Below are positions 43,840 to 51,901 of a stretch of 64,000 bases of DNA, piece by piece. How positions within the stretch are numbered: position 1 is the first letter of the stretch; each line of letters starts with the position of its first letter. A program made the translations under genes and the position numbers. Source of the DNA: Halioglobus japonicus (lineage in GTDB: Bacteria > Pseudomonadota > Gammaproteobacteria > Pseudomonadales > Halieaceae); contig NZ_CP019450.1 in assembly GCF_001983995.1 (NCBI RefSeq), positions 930,001 through 994,000 on the forward strand, written 5' to 3'. A model generated the notes under the pieces. That model saw only the letters and a program-made list of their open reading frames with translations, made no database searches and was not told the DNA's origin.

Positions 43840-45503
43840 AGAATAGGCAGGGGTAGTCCCGCCGTGGTGCCGTTGGAGCGCCGGGCCAACTCGATGGCCG
43901 GCATGCCGGGCCGCGCCCAGATCGCGTGATAGCGCGGATGGCGGCGAATATCCTCAGGCATTTCGAGGCCGCCCTCTGACAGCACGTAGGGTAGGCTGCG
44001 GTTGGCAAAGAAGCGCTCGCCCTCGGCAATGCGTTCCAGCAGGTCAAGGGCTTCATCGAGTCGTCCGACGCGGGCGAGGATGGCGGCATCCAGCGTGAAC
44101 AGGGTGCTCACCTCGCGATCTGAGAAGTCCGCTTTCTCCCAGAATGCCTGACCTGAATCCTGCCCCAGTACCCGGTCCATGTAAGCGATCAGGTATTCCT
44201 GGTGGGCGGTGGCGAAGCCTGCGGAGCCGAGGGCACTGTAGACCTCGATGAGGGTGTCGCGGGCGCGCTGAATCTCCTGTTCATCTGCGGCATGCAGAGC
44301 TGCCAGAGCAGCGCTATAGGCGATAACCCACTGGTTGGGGCTACAGTCGGATGCGGTACAGGAAGCCACTTCCGTCAGGAGCAGATCCTTGTAGCGGTAG
44401 TCGCCGAATGCGGCCGCATACAGAAATTCGTGGCGGCTGTAGGTGTGGTTCAACGGGTCGGCCAATGAGGCCTGGCGGATGGAGCGCATGGTGAGGGCTT
44501 CATCGCCTACCGCAAAGTAGTACTGAGAGGCGGTGTAATAGGTGAAGCCATTGGACACTTCTGCGGCTTCGGCCCGCTTGAGGTATTCGTAAGCCCGGGG
44601 CATGTCGATGGCGCGGTTGGTGTGCCAGTACACCAGTGCCGCCAGGGCGCGGTGGCTGCGCGGGTCGAGTTCCAATGCCCGGTTAAAGGCGTCTTCCACG
44701 GAGTCGATGTAGGTGCCCGCGGGGAAGTGAGGCGCAAAGCTTCTGCCGCTCAGGGCCAGGGCCATGGCGTAGGCCGCCCAGCCATCGGCAAAGTCCTGGT
44801 CCTGCTCAGTCACCATCATGAACTTCTCAATGGCTGCCTGCCGGTGCCCGGCCTGATCGCGAGTCCACCAGTAGTCGAGGCCGCGCAAATAGTCTTCATA
44901 GGCCTGGGGGTGAACCTCATTGGCTGCGGCACGGCCCTCGCCCCCGCCAACGCCGAGCCGAATCTGTAATACGTGGGAAATTTGACGGACGATCTCATCC
45001 TGAACCTGAAAAATATCTTCCGATTCGTTTTCATAGGTTTCCGACCACAGGTGGAAGCCATCGCTGACGCGAATCAACTGTGCGGTCACCCGCAGACGAT
45101 TTCCCGAGCGCCGCAGCGACCCCTCCAGTACATGGTTCACCCCCAACTGCCGACCCATTTCCCGCAAATCCAGATCCTGCTCAGCGATGGCAAAGGCAGA
45201 CGTGCGCGCGGCCACCTGCAGGCGTGGCAGTTTTGCCAGCGAATTGAGTAACTCTTCCGCCAGGCCCTCGCCGAAGTAGGCGTCTGCCTCGGCATTGCTT
45301 AGGGCCGCAAAGGGCAATACGGCAATAGACTCTTCGGTGGCGTTGCTTTCGTTACTGGATGTTCCTGCGGAGATCGAAGCCAGCGTGCCTGCGGGGGTTA
45401 ATCGATCCGCGACCAAAAGCCCGAGTGCCACCATAAGTAGCACCAGAAGCACAAATGTGAGGGTGCGGGACTGCCCCTCCCGCGGTGAAAAAAATGACAT
45501 CAT
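43836..45503 (-). CDS. TolB-like (FlgO-domain) TPR membrane protein
   Basis: The 555-residue protein has one N-terminal transmembrane helix (LTFVLLVLLMVALGLLVA). A TolB-N/FlgO-like domain follows (SIAVLPFAALSNAEADAYFGEGLAEELLNSLA... and ...NHVLEGSLRRSGNRLRVTAQLIRVSDGFHLWSETY...), then several TPR repeats. This is the C-terminal architecture of CadC/adenylate-cyclase-type sensors, but the expected DNA-binding or cyclase domain is missing. It may be a stand-alone signalling or scaffold protein facing the periplasm. It converges on the SagB-like gene; whether it belongs to the RiPP cluster is unclear. Confidence 0.75.
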   Translation of the reverse strand: MMSFFSPREGQSRTLTFVLLVLLMVALGLLVADRLTPAGTLASISAGTSSNESNATEESIAVLPFAALSNAEADAYFGEGLAEELLNSLAKLPRLQVAARTSAFAIAEQDLDLREMGRQLGVNHVLEGSLRRSGNRLRVTAQLIRVSDGFHLWSETYENESEDIFQVQDEIVRQISHVLQIRLGVGGGEGRAAANEVHPQAYEDYLRGLDYWWTRDQAGHRQAAIEKFMMVTEQDQDFADGWAAYAMALALSGRSFAPHFPAGTYIDSVEDAFNRALELDPRSHRALAALVYWHTNRAIDMPRAYEYLKRAEAAEVSNGFTYYTASQYYFAVGDEALTMRSIRQASLADPLNHTYSRHEFLYAAAFGDYRYKDLLLTEVASCTASDCSPNQWVIAYSAALAALHAADEQEIQRARDTLIEVYSALGSAGFATAHQEYLIAYMDRVLGQDSGQAFWEKADFSDREVSTLFTLDAAILARVGRLDEALDLLERIAEGERFFANRSLPYVLSEGGLEMPEDIRRHPRYHAIWARPGMPAIELARRSNGTTAGLPLPIL

Positions 45504-45569
45504 CGATGGGAAACTGAAAATCTGATCAAATTATAAGCCAGATTGTTGCCAATGTGTCACGCGGCAAAT

Positions 45570-46154
45570 TCAGTATTGGGGCTCGCCGCCGTGCGTGCCG
45601 AGGTAGTGCGAAGACGGAGCGGGCGGTTCGTCCAGCTGCTCTGCAAATTCATAGAGTCGCTCGTACCGGGTTTCGCGAATCTGCCAGCGCCCATCTTCTT
45701 TGACATAGCGATCCCAGTAGAGCAGCGTGCCGGTAGTGTAAAAGCCGAGGTTCATTACCCAGAACTTGTCTTCCAGGTACCAGATACCGGTGGCTTCGGT
45801 CTCTGACAGCATCTGGATTTCCGGATGGTGGCCGTGGTGCTGGGTAATGGCCTGCTTGCTGAATGCGCCGCCAATGCTCTCAATATAGGCATCCCTGTTG
45901 TCGAACTGCCAGTGATAATTGCCTCCCTTGAAGTCCACCACAAGATCGCGGTGCAGCAAGGTCGCAAGCTCAGCCAGGTTGGCGGTATCAATGCAGCGGA
46001 AATAGGCGTGCTTGAGCTGACGAATTGCCTCCATATCCATGAGGCGCTGGATGTCCTTGCGCAGCTCTTCCACGCCACCGGTGGAGGCCTCCAGCGGGAT
46101 GCCATCGGCAATACCCATGGTGTCTTTGTTCAGCAGTTGTCTTTCGTCGCTCAT
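45570..46154 (-). CDS. NTF2-like (SnoaL_4) family protein
   Basis: The 194-residue protein shows the NTF2-like opening ...RLMDMEAIRQLKHAYFRCIDTAN..., the cone-shaped fold wording ...DLVVDFKGGNYHWQFDNRDAYI... and ...HHGHHPEIQMLSETEATGIWYLEDKF.... Homologues include hydroxysteroid-dehydratase-like and polyketide-cyclase-like enzymes, but many are uncharacterised. GGAGGACCCGCC precedes the ATG. It is a single gene, separated from its neighbours by 66 and 148 bases. Confidence 0.8.
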   Translation of the reverse strand: MSDERQLLNKDTMGIADGIPLEASTGGVEELRKDIQRLMDMEAIRQLKHAYFRCIDTANLAELATLLHRDLVVDFKGGNYHWQFDNRDAYIESIGGAFSKQAITQHHGHHPEIQMLSETEATGIWYLEDKFWVMNLGFYTTGTLLYWDRYVKEDGRWQIRETRYERLYEFAEQLDEPPAPSSHYLGTHGGEPQY

Positions 46155-46302
46155 GGCGGGTCCTCCGTTGTTGCCCCTGAGTATAGCGGCGCCTGTGGGC
46201 TGGCTGGTTGTCTTTAGCGGTCAAAAGCCTTGATACAGTCAACCAGATGGAACGCCGAGTTTGGGAGTGTTAGCATGGCGCCCGGAGCTTCAGGGGAGAT
46301 TC

Positions 46303-47715
46303 ATGCCAGGCATTTTTCGATACGGGCTGTCGCTATTGATGGCGGTTGCATGTATGCCTGTCCATGCAATTAATCCCGTGACCGAAATCGCCACCGGCGA
46401 TATTTCCGCGGGTACCCTGGGCCTGGGTTTTGGCTGGCGCTTCGGCGATAGCCCTTACCGATATATCGACGACATTTCCTCCAAGGAAACGGAAGAAAAT
46501 TCCGACATCCTGCCGTTTTATTACTATGAGGGAAAATACCTGTTCGCGCACGGTAGTACGGCCGGTGTACACCTGTTTGACGATGGCACATTCAGTGCAG
46601 ATGCGCTTATTGCCTACCGCTTTGACCGGCTGGAGCCCGAGCGCAATGACTACTATGAAGGCGTGGAGGAGCGTGAGCAAAGCCTGGATGGCGGCTTGCG
46701 CGCCAGTGTGCGCGGTGACTGGGGTAAGGTCACCGTTACCTGGTTGCAGGACACCCTCGATCACCACAATGGTGAAGAGTTCGATCTCACTTATCGTTAC
46801 AATTGGTTCAGCGATCGCTGGACGGTTTCGCCCTTTGCCAGCTATGTGCACTGGGATCGCAGCCTGACCGAATACTATTACGGTGTGACACCCGCCGAGG
46901 CCCGCGAAGACCTGCCGGTTTACCAGCCGGGGTCGTCGACAATCTGGCGCGCAGGCGTTAACACCACCTATCGCTGGTCGAAACGCCTGCGGCTGTTTGC
47001 CAATGTTGCTGTCGATGCGCTGGATGAGGAGGTGCAGGACTCTCCACTGGTGGGCGATGACTATACCACCAGTGCGATGATTGGCCTGGCCTATGCCTGG
47101 GGTAACCTGATCGAGGATGACCAGGCGGGCAGACGTGACCCGGAGCGCGCCGGCGAGTGGAGCTGGCGCGCAAACGCCGGTTACACCGCAGAGCATACCT
47201 TCCATGCGGTTCACCGCGGTGCGATCAAACAGAACGATAATGTCGAGACCTATCTAGCGGGGCTGACGCTGAGCAAACTGGCACTGAACGGCAAGCGCCT
47301 GGATGTATGGGGGCGGGTGTCACTGAACCGGCGCCTCGAGAAGGATTACCAAGAGGACTTCTGGGAGATAAATCCCTATCTGATGCTCATGGGCACCGGA
47401 TATTCCCCCTGGAGTAATCGTGAGCTATTTCGCTACGGCTTCGGCTACGGATTTTCCTATGCGGACAAGATTCCCGCGGTGGAGCAGAGCAAGCAGGAAA
47501 AGCGCGGCAAGAACAGTTCCCATTTCCTGAACTATCTCGAGGCGACCCTGGATTTCCCGTTGCGCAATTTGTTTGGCGATCGCGGCTGGTGGCGCGACTG
47601 TTACAGCGGCCTCACGATTGTGCATCGCTCGGGTATTTTCGCCAGGGTGGATATCCTCGGCAATGTTGATGGCGGATCGGACGTACTTACCGGCCACCTG
47701 GAGTGCAAGCGATGA
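46303..47715 (+). CDS. MipA/OmpV-type outer-membrane beta-barrel protein
   Basis: The 470-residue precursor starts at ATG 46303 behind AGGGGAGA and has a signal peptide (GLSLLMAVACMPVHA). The mature protein has alternating barrel strands (...LGLGFGWRFGDSPYRYIDDIS..., ...YYYEGKYLFAHGSTAGVHLF..., ...TFSADALIAYRFDRLEPERNDYYEGVEERE...) in the style of MipA/OmpV proteins, which are linked to murein-synthesis scaffolding or outer-membrane transport. It is larger than typical MipA (about 250 residues), so a related long family is possible. Its stop overlaps the start of the SYLF lipoprotein gene (ATGA). Confidence 0.65.
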   Translation: MPGIFRYGLSLLMAVACMPVHAINPVTEIATGDISAGTLGLGFGWRFGDSPYRYIDDISSKETEENSDILPFYYYEGKYLFAHGSTAGVHLFDDGTFSADALIAYRFDRLEPERNDYYEGVEEREQSLDGGLRASVRGDWGKVTVTWLQDTLDHHNGEEFDLTYRYNWFSDRWTVSPFASYVHWDRSLTEYYYGVTPAEAREDLPVYQPGSSTIWRAGVNTTYRWSKRLRLFANVAVDALDEEVQDSPLVGDDYTTSAMIGLAYAWGNLIEDDQAGRRDPERAGEWSWRANAGYTAEHTFHAVHRGAIKQNDNVETYLAGLTLSKLALNGKRLDVWGRVSLNRRLEKDYQEDFWEINPYLMLMGTGYSPWSNRELFRYGFGYGFSYADKIPAVEQSKQEKRGKNSSHFLNYLEATLDFPLRNLFGDRGWWRDCYSGLTIVHRSGIFARVDILGNVDGGSDVLTGHLECKR

Positions 47716-48257
47716 CATTGATTTTGCGCATGTGGTTACTGGCCCTGGCCCTGTCTGGATGCGTTACGCAGCCGATGGTCTACGACGAGGAGCGCGCCGC
47801 CGCTACCGAGGCGGCGATTACAGCCTTTCAATCCCGTGAAGAGCTGACGCGGTTTTTTGACGAGGCAGTGGCCTACGCTGTGTTTCCCGGCAACTGGCGA
47901 GCCGGCAGCGGATTCGGCGGCGCCTTTGGCAATGGCTGGTTGTTCGAGGGCGGCGAGTTGACCGGGAGAGCGCTTATGGTTGAGGCCTTTGTTGGCCCAA
48001 ACCTTGGCGTGCAGTCTGATCGCAAGATTCTGTTCTTTCGCACCGCCGACGTGTTGAATGAGTTCAAACGGGGCCGGTTTGAGTTTACCGGCCAGGCCAA
48101 TGCGGCTGCCGCCACCTGGGGCAGGGCAGTGACACCGGGATACAACCCGGACGTGGCTATGTTTGTCGAGGTAAGGGGCGGTTTGTTACTGGAGGCCAGT
48201 GTGGGCACCCAGCGCTACGATTACTTTCCGCTGTCGTCGGACGCAGCGACGCCATAA
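47712..48257 (+). CDS. SYLF-domain (Ysc84-like) lipoprotein
   Basis: The 181-residue precursor has lipobox ALSGC (Cys17). The mature domain resembles the lipid-binding SYLF/Ysc84 family: ...FFDEAVAYAVFPGNWRAGSGFGGAFGNGWLFEGG..., ending with ...YNPDVAMFVEVRGGLLLEASVGTQRYDYF. Bacterial SYLF proteins are exported and poorly characterised. The gene is translationally coupled to the barrel-protein gene upstream, suggesting that both proteins act together at the outer membrane. Confidence 0.8.
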   Translation: MTLILRMWLLALALSGCVTQPMVYDEERAAATEAAITAFQSREELTRFFDEAVAYAVFPGNWRAGSGFGGAFGNGWLFEGGELTGRALMVEAFVGPNLGVQSDRKILFFRTADVLNEFKRGRFEFTGQANAAAATWGRAVTPGYNPDVAMFVEVRGGLLLEASVGTQRYDYFPLSSDAATP

Positions 48258-48320
48258 AGCGTAAAAGCAATGCGAATCTTTCTTATTGTCAATCTCAAGT
48301 GATTGATTTATAAGGAAAAA

Positions 48321-48349
48321 TTGACGTATCCGTCATTCGGGTCTACACT
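48321..48349 (+). promoter_or_regulatory. sigma-70-type promoter of the bacterioferritin pair
   Basis: TTGACG (48321-48326), a 17-base spacer, then TACACT (48344-48349), preceded by an AT-rich tract. The predicted start lies near 48356, giving a leader of about 53 bases before the ATG at 48409 with GGAGA as ribosome site. The upstream AT-rich region (about 48265-48315) might carry a Fur-like site, but no good match is seen. Confidence 0.7.
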
Positions 48350-48408
48350 TTCTCCATCAAACGTAACCGCCGGCTCTTGAGTCGGCATTTTGTTATCTGG
48401 AGATCACT

Positions 48409-48882
48409 ATGAAAGGCAATGCCGAGGTCATCGCTTACCTCAACAGGGTGCTTACCCTGGAGCTGACGTCCATCAACCAGTATTTCCTGCACGCCCGCAT
48501 GTTTCGCAACTGGGGCCTGGAGGAGCTGAATGAGAAGGCCTACAAAAAATCCATCAAGGATATGAAGCAGGCGGATGATCTCATTGAGCGCATTCTGTTT
48601 CTCGAGGGCCTGCCCAACCTGCAGCACCTGGAAAAGATTCGGATTGGCGAGCACACCGAGGAGATGCTCAAGTGCGATATGGATTTCCAGATGGAGCAGC
48701 TCACGTTGCTGCGCGAAGCCATCGCTTTCTGTGAAGACAGCCAGGACTACGTCAGCCGCGACGTGCTGGAAGACATCCTCGGCTATGAGGAAGGGCACGT
48801 CGACTGGATCGAAGCACAGCAATACCTGATTGAAAACTCAGGTATCCAGAATTACCTGCAAGCAAAAATGTCGGACGACTGA
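48409..48882 (+). CDS. bfr: bacterioferritin, haem-binding-type subunit
   Basis: The 157-residue ferritin-like protein opens MKGNAEVIAYLNRVLTLEL, very close to E. coli Bfr. Haem ligand Met52 is present. Of the ferroxidase residues, Glu18, Glu127 and His130 remain, but Glu51 is Asp, His54 is Gln and Glu94 is Gln, so the di-iron site is degenerate. This is the haem-type partner of two-subunit bacterioferritins (as in Neisseria and Pseudomonas putida). It is first in an operon with the complementary subunit 13 bases downstream and has its own strong promoter. Confidence 0.95.
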   Translation: MKGNAEVIAYLNRVLTLELTSINQYFLHARMFRNWGLEELNEKAYKKSIKDMKQADDLIERILFLEGLPNLQHLEKIRIGEHTEEMLKCDMDFQMEQLTLLREAIAFCEDSQDYVSRDVLEDILGYEEGHVDWIEAQQYLIENSGIQNYLQAKMSDD

Positions 48883-48895
48883 GGGAGATTGAATC

Positions 48896-49366
48896 ATGCA
48901 AGGCAACGATAAAGTCATTGTAGAGCTGAACAAACTGCTCTCGTTCGAACTGGCCGCCATGGACCAGTATTTCATTCACTCGCAGATGTACGACGACTGG
49001 GGTCTGAGCAAACTCTACGAGCGGATTTCGCATGAGTTCGACGACGAGAAGTCTCATGCCAAGGCCCTGATAGAGCGCATCCTGTTCCTCGAAGGGACGC
49101 CTGACATGGTGACGCGCGAGCCGATCAATGTCGGTAAGGACGTGCCGGCCATGTTGCAGAGCGATCTCGATGTTGAGTTCGGCGTGGGTGCTGCGCTGAA
49201 AACCGCGATCAAGCTATGTGAGGAAGTGCAGGATTACGAGACCCGCACAATTCTGGAGAAACTGCTGGAAGACACCGAGGTGGATCACACCTGGTGGCTC
49301 GAGAAGCAACTTGGCCTGATCGAAAAGGTTGGGCTGCAGAATTACCTGCAGTCGCAGATGGAATAG
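48896..49366 (+). CDS. bfr: bacterioferritin, ferroxidase-type subunit
   Basis: The 156-residue partner of the preceding gene. Ferroxidase residues Glu18, Glu51, His54, Glu94 and the late Glu/His pair (about 128 and 131) are all kept, while the haem-ligand position 52 is Lys rather than Met. It should oxidise Fe(II) and co-assemble with the haem-type subunit into mixed 24-mers that store iron. GGGAGA precedes the ATG. A strong terminator follows 28 bases after the stop. Confidence 0.95.
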   Translation: MQGNDKVIVELNKLLSFELAAMDQYFIHSQMYDDWGLSKLYERISHEFDDEKSHAKALIERILFLEGTPDMVTREPINVGKDVPAMLQSDLDVEFGVGAALKTAIKLCEEVQDYETRTILEKLLEDTEVDHTWWLEKQLGLIEKVGLQNYLQSQME

Positions 49367-49394
49367 GTCCTCTGTAGCGCAATGCCTTTAGAAG

Positions 49395-49418
49395 GGCCGC
49401 CCGAGGGCGGCCTTTTTT
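49395..49418 (+). terminator. intrinsic terminator of the bacterioferritin operon
   Basis: Stem GGCCGCC / GGCGGCC with loop CGAG, followed by TTTTTT; 28 bases after the second bfr stop. Confidence 0.92.
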
Positions 49419-49504
49419 GTGGTTGGGTATTCAGGCGGTTTTAGCGGAAGGTGCCGCGAACTGAGCCGAGATCTCGGCGCAGTAGATTTTGGAGGTGCTG
49501 TGCT

Positions 49505-49663
49505 ATGAAGGACGACGATGTCGAACTGGCCCTGTCCGCGACGCTGTTGTCGCGCCTCTTGCGCGAGGGCGCGATAGTGGCAAGCGACTTTCGCTGCCTG
49601 AATCGTGCTTCAGATGAGGCAACGCGTGTTGCGATCAAGGAGAGCTTGAAGCGGCGCAGATAG
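49505..49663 (+). CDS. small conserved-looking hypothetical protein
   Basis: ATG at 49505 preceded by GGAGG ten bases upstream opens a 52-residue soluble protein (MKDDDVELALSATLLSRLL... ...KESLKRRR). It is acidic at the start, basic at the end and predicted helical, with one Cys. I recognise no family. A longer in-frame version from 49451 is rejected because the ribosome site fits the shorter one. It lies beyond the bfr terminator and converges on fpr. Confidence 0.55.
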   Translation: MKDDDVELALSATLLSRLLREGAIVASDFRCLNRASDEATRVAIKESLKRRR

Positions 49664-49682
49664 CGCCGCCCCGGATTCCCGA

Positions 49683-50456
49683 TCAGCTTTCGACGAACGC
49701 GCGCTCAATTACGTACTCGCCGATCTCGCCATTGCGGGTTTCACGAAAGCCCCGCTCGTCCAGCCAGGCACACAGTTCCTTGAGCATGCTTGGGCTGCCG
49801 CAAATCATGAATCGATCGTCCTCAGGGTTCACCCGCGGCAGGCCGATGTCACCCTCCAGCTTGCCGATTTTCAGCAAATCGGTCAGGCGGCCGTTGTTGA
49901 CGTATTTTTCTCGGGTCACTGTGGGGTAGTAAATCAGCTTGCTGCGTACATCCTCGCCCAGGTACTCATGCTCCGGCAGGTGCTGGGTAATCAGTTCCTG
50001 ATAGGCTAGTTCCTCCACCTCCCGGCAGCCGTGGGTGAGAATCACCTTGTCATAGGCTTCGTAGATTTCCGGGTCTCGGATGATGCTCAGAAAGGGCGCT
50101 AGCCCGGTGCCCGTGGCAATCAGGTAAAGGTTTTTGCCCGGCAGCAGGTTGTCGGTTTCCAGGGTGCCGGTGGCCTTGCTGTTGACCAGCAGTTCGTCGC
50201 CCGGCTGGATATTTTGCAGTTTGGAGGTCAGCGGGCCGTCGGGTACCTTGATGCTGAAGAATTCCAGCTCGTCCTCGTAATTGGCACTGGCCAAGCTGTA
50301 GGCCCGCAGCAGGGGGCGACCTTCGTGCTCCAGGCCAATCATGGTGAAGTGGCCATTCTTGAAGCGAAAGCCCTGGTCGCGGGTTGTCTTGAAGCTGAAC
50401 AGGCGATCGGTCCAGTGGTGAACTTCGGTAACCTGTTCTCTCAGCAGTGATGCCAT
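49683..50456 (-). CDS. fpr: ferredoxin--NADP+ reductase
   Basis: The 257-residue flavoenzyme has the FAD-binding motif RAYSLASANYEDELEFF, the NADPH-binding region ATGTGLAPFLSII, ...THGCREVEELAYQEL... and ...FMICGSPSMLKELCAWLDERGF. The C-terminus ...EYVIERAFVES matches subclass bacterial Fpr. It exchanges electrons between NADPH and ferredoxin or flavodoxin, also supporting iron release from bacterioferritin in pseudomonads. ATG 50456 has AGGAGA; the upstream extension to 50609 overlaps the divergent LysR gene and is rejected. Confidence 0.94.
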   Translation of the reverse strand: MASLLREQVTEVHHWTDRLFSFKTTRDQGFRFKNGHFTMIGLEHEGRPLLRAYSLASANYEDELEFFSIKVPDGPLTSKLQNIQPGDELLVNSKATGTLETDNLLPGKNLYLIATGTGLAPFLSIIRDPEIYEAYDKVILTHGCREVEELAYQELITQHLPEHEYLGEDVRSKLIYYPTVTREKYVNNGRLTDLLKIGKLEGDIGLPRVNPEDDRFMICGSPSMLKELCAWLDERGFRETRNGEIGEYVIERAFVES

Positions 50457-50588
50457 TGTTAGTCTCCTTGGAATAGTCGCGGTAGCGGCACTTGCCCGCC
50501 CCGTTGTGTCTGAATGAGCATCACGATACGGCTTAACAATATATTCGTGAAACAGATATAATCGATGTAAGTTATCGGTTTTATAGAT

Positions 50589-51473
50589 ATGAAATACACC
50601 CTTCGCCAATTGCAGGTCTTTCTCGCCACGGCCCGCCTGGAAAATATCAGCCGCGCGGCGGATACGCTGGCGATGTCTCAGTCAGCGGCCAGTGGTTCGC
50701 TTAAGGAGCTGGAGCAGCAGTTCGATGTGCAGTTGTTTGACCGCGTGGGCAAGCGGCTACAGCTGAGTGAACTGGGCAGAGAAATTCGGCCACAGGCAGA
50801 AAAGCTGCTCGCTCAGGCTCAGTCATTGGAAGCGGCGCTGGCGGGCGCAGAGATACCGGGAAGCTTGCGCCTCGGCGCAACGCTGACGGTTGGAAACTAC
50901 CTGACCGTTCCGATGATTGCTGATTTCCGTGAGCGACACGCCGGCGCCGATCTTTCACTGCATGTCGCCAACACCAGCGAGATTGCGGCCATGGTGGCTG
51001 ACTTCGAGCTGGATATCGGCATGATTGAAGGCGAGGTGAATCATCCGCGCCTGCAGACGCGGCACTGGCGCGAAGATGAGCTGCAGGTATTTGCTGCGCC
51101 GGGACATCCACTGGCCGGCAAGCGCAGAGTCAGTGATGCGCAATTGCGCGAGCAGAAGTGGATTGTGCGCGAACCTGGTTCGGGTACGCGGCAAACATTT
51201 GACCGAGCGATGCACGGCTTACTGCCTGACCTGGAGATCAGTATCGAGCTGCAGCACACTGAGGCCATAAAACGTGCAGTTGAGGCGGGCCTGGGTTTAG
51301 GATGCTTGTCGCGGATTAGTTTGCAGGAAGCGTTCAAGCGAGGTTCGCTGGTGCCCGTGCATGTGCCACAGCGCGATTTTCGCCGTCAGCTCAATCTGAT
51401 TATTCACCGAGACAAATTTCACGGAGCCGCTCTACAGCAATGGCTGGCCCTGTGTGAGCAATACAGCGATTAA
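50589..51473 (+). CDS. finR: LysR-family regulator, FinR-like
   Basis: A 294-residue LysR protein: HTH ...NISRAADTLAMSQSAASGSLKELEQQF... and effector domain (...LRLGATLTVGNYLTVPMIADFRERH...). Its divergent position next to fpr matches pseudomonad finR, which activates fpr under superoxide or osmotic stress. The 132-base gap (50457-50588) has an AT-rich tract with LysR-like inverted sequence (ATCGATGTAAGTTATCGGT). The gene symbol rests on synteny and general similarity. Confidence 0.87.
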   Translation: MKYTLRQLQVFLATARLENISRAADTLAMSQSAASGSLKELEQQFDVQLFDRVGKRLQLSELGREIRPQAEKLLAQAQSLEAALAGAEIPGSLRLGATLTVGNYLTVPMIADFRERHAGADLSLHVANTSEIAAMVADFELDIGMIEGEVNHPRLQTRHWREDELQVFAAPGHPLAGKRRVSDAQLREQKWIVREPGSGTRQTFDRAMHGLLPDLEISIELQHTEAIKRAVEAGLGLGCLSRISLQEAFKRGSLVPVHVPQRDFRRQLNLIIHRDKFHGAALQQWLALCEQYSD

Positions 51474-51485
51474 TGCGAGGTTAAT

Positions 51486-51851
51486 GTGTTTTTTAAAGGA
51501 CCGAAGAAAGCCCCGACGCAGGTGACGTTTTCGCGAGCGCTACGCCATCTGGTGGTGTTCCAGTTGAAGCTGGGCGCCGATGCGCTGCGCGATCTGTTGA
51601 TGAGCCCACTCAGTATCGTGGTATTTCTGATCGACGCGGTGCGCAAGCCGAGTCTGGAGAACAGTCTGTACGTGCAGCTCATGCTGGTGGGCAGGCGCTC
51701 TGATCGTTTCATCAATCTATTCGACGAGTACAAGGACCAGGGTCACCACACCATGGACGAGGCGATTGAAACGCTTGAGCGGATTGCCGCCGACGCCTCC
51801 GAAAGCGTAGATGCGGCAAAGGATCCCTGGAAGCGCGACTCCGAGCGTTAA
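51486..51851 (+). CDS. hypothetical protein
   Basis: 121 residues from GTG 51486 behind GAGG, 12 bases after the finR-like stop and likely co-transcribed. The N-terminus is basic and amphipathic, the middle has a hydrophobic stretch (LLMSPLSIVVFLIDAV), and the C-terminus is acidic and soluble (...MDEAIETLERIAADASESVDAAKD...). No family recognised; a peripheral or monotopic membrane protein is possible. Confidence 0.6.
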   Translation: MFFKGPKKAPTQVTFSRALRHLVVFQLKLGADALRDLLMSPLSIVVFLIDAVRKPSLENSLYVQLMLVGRRSDRFINLFDEYKDQGHHTMDEAIETLERIAADASESVDAAKDPWKRDSER

Positions 51852-51901
51852 CGGGTTGCAAACGCCCAGAACGCGGTCTCTTTCCCGTCAGCGGGGAGGT
51901 G

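Noticed and set aside
46333..47214. 293-codon minus-strand frame opposite the MipA-like gene
   Set aside because: Shadow frame; the plus-strand gene has a signal peptide, a strong ribosome site and barrel strands.
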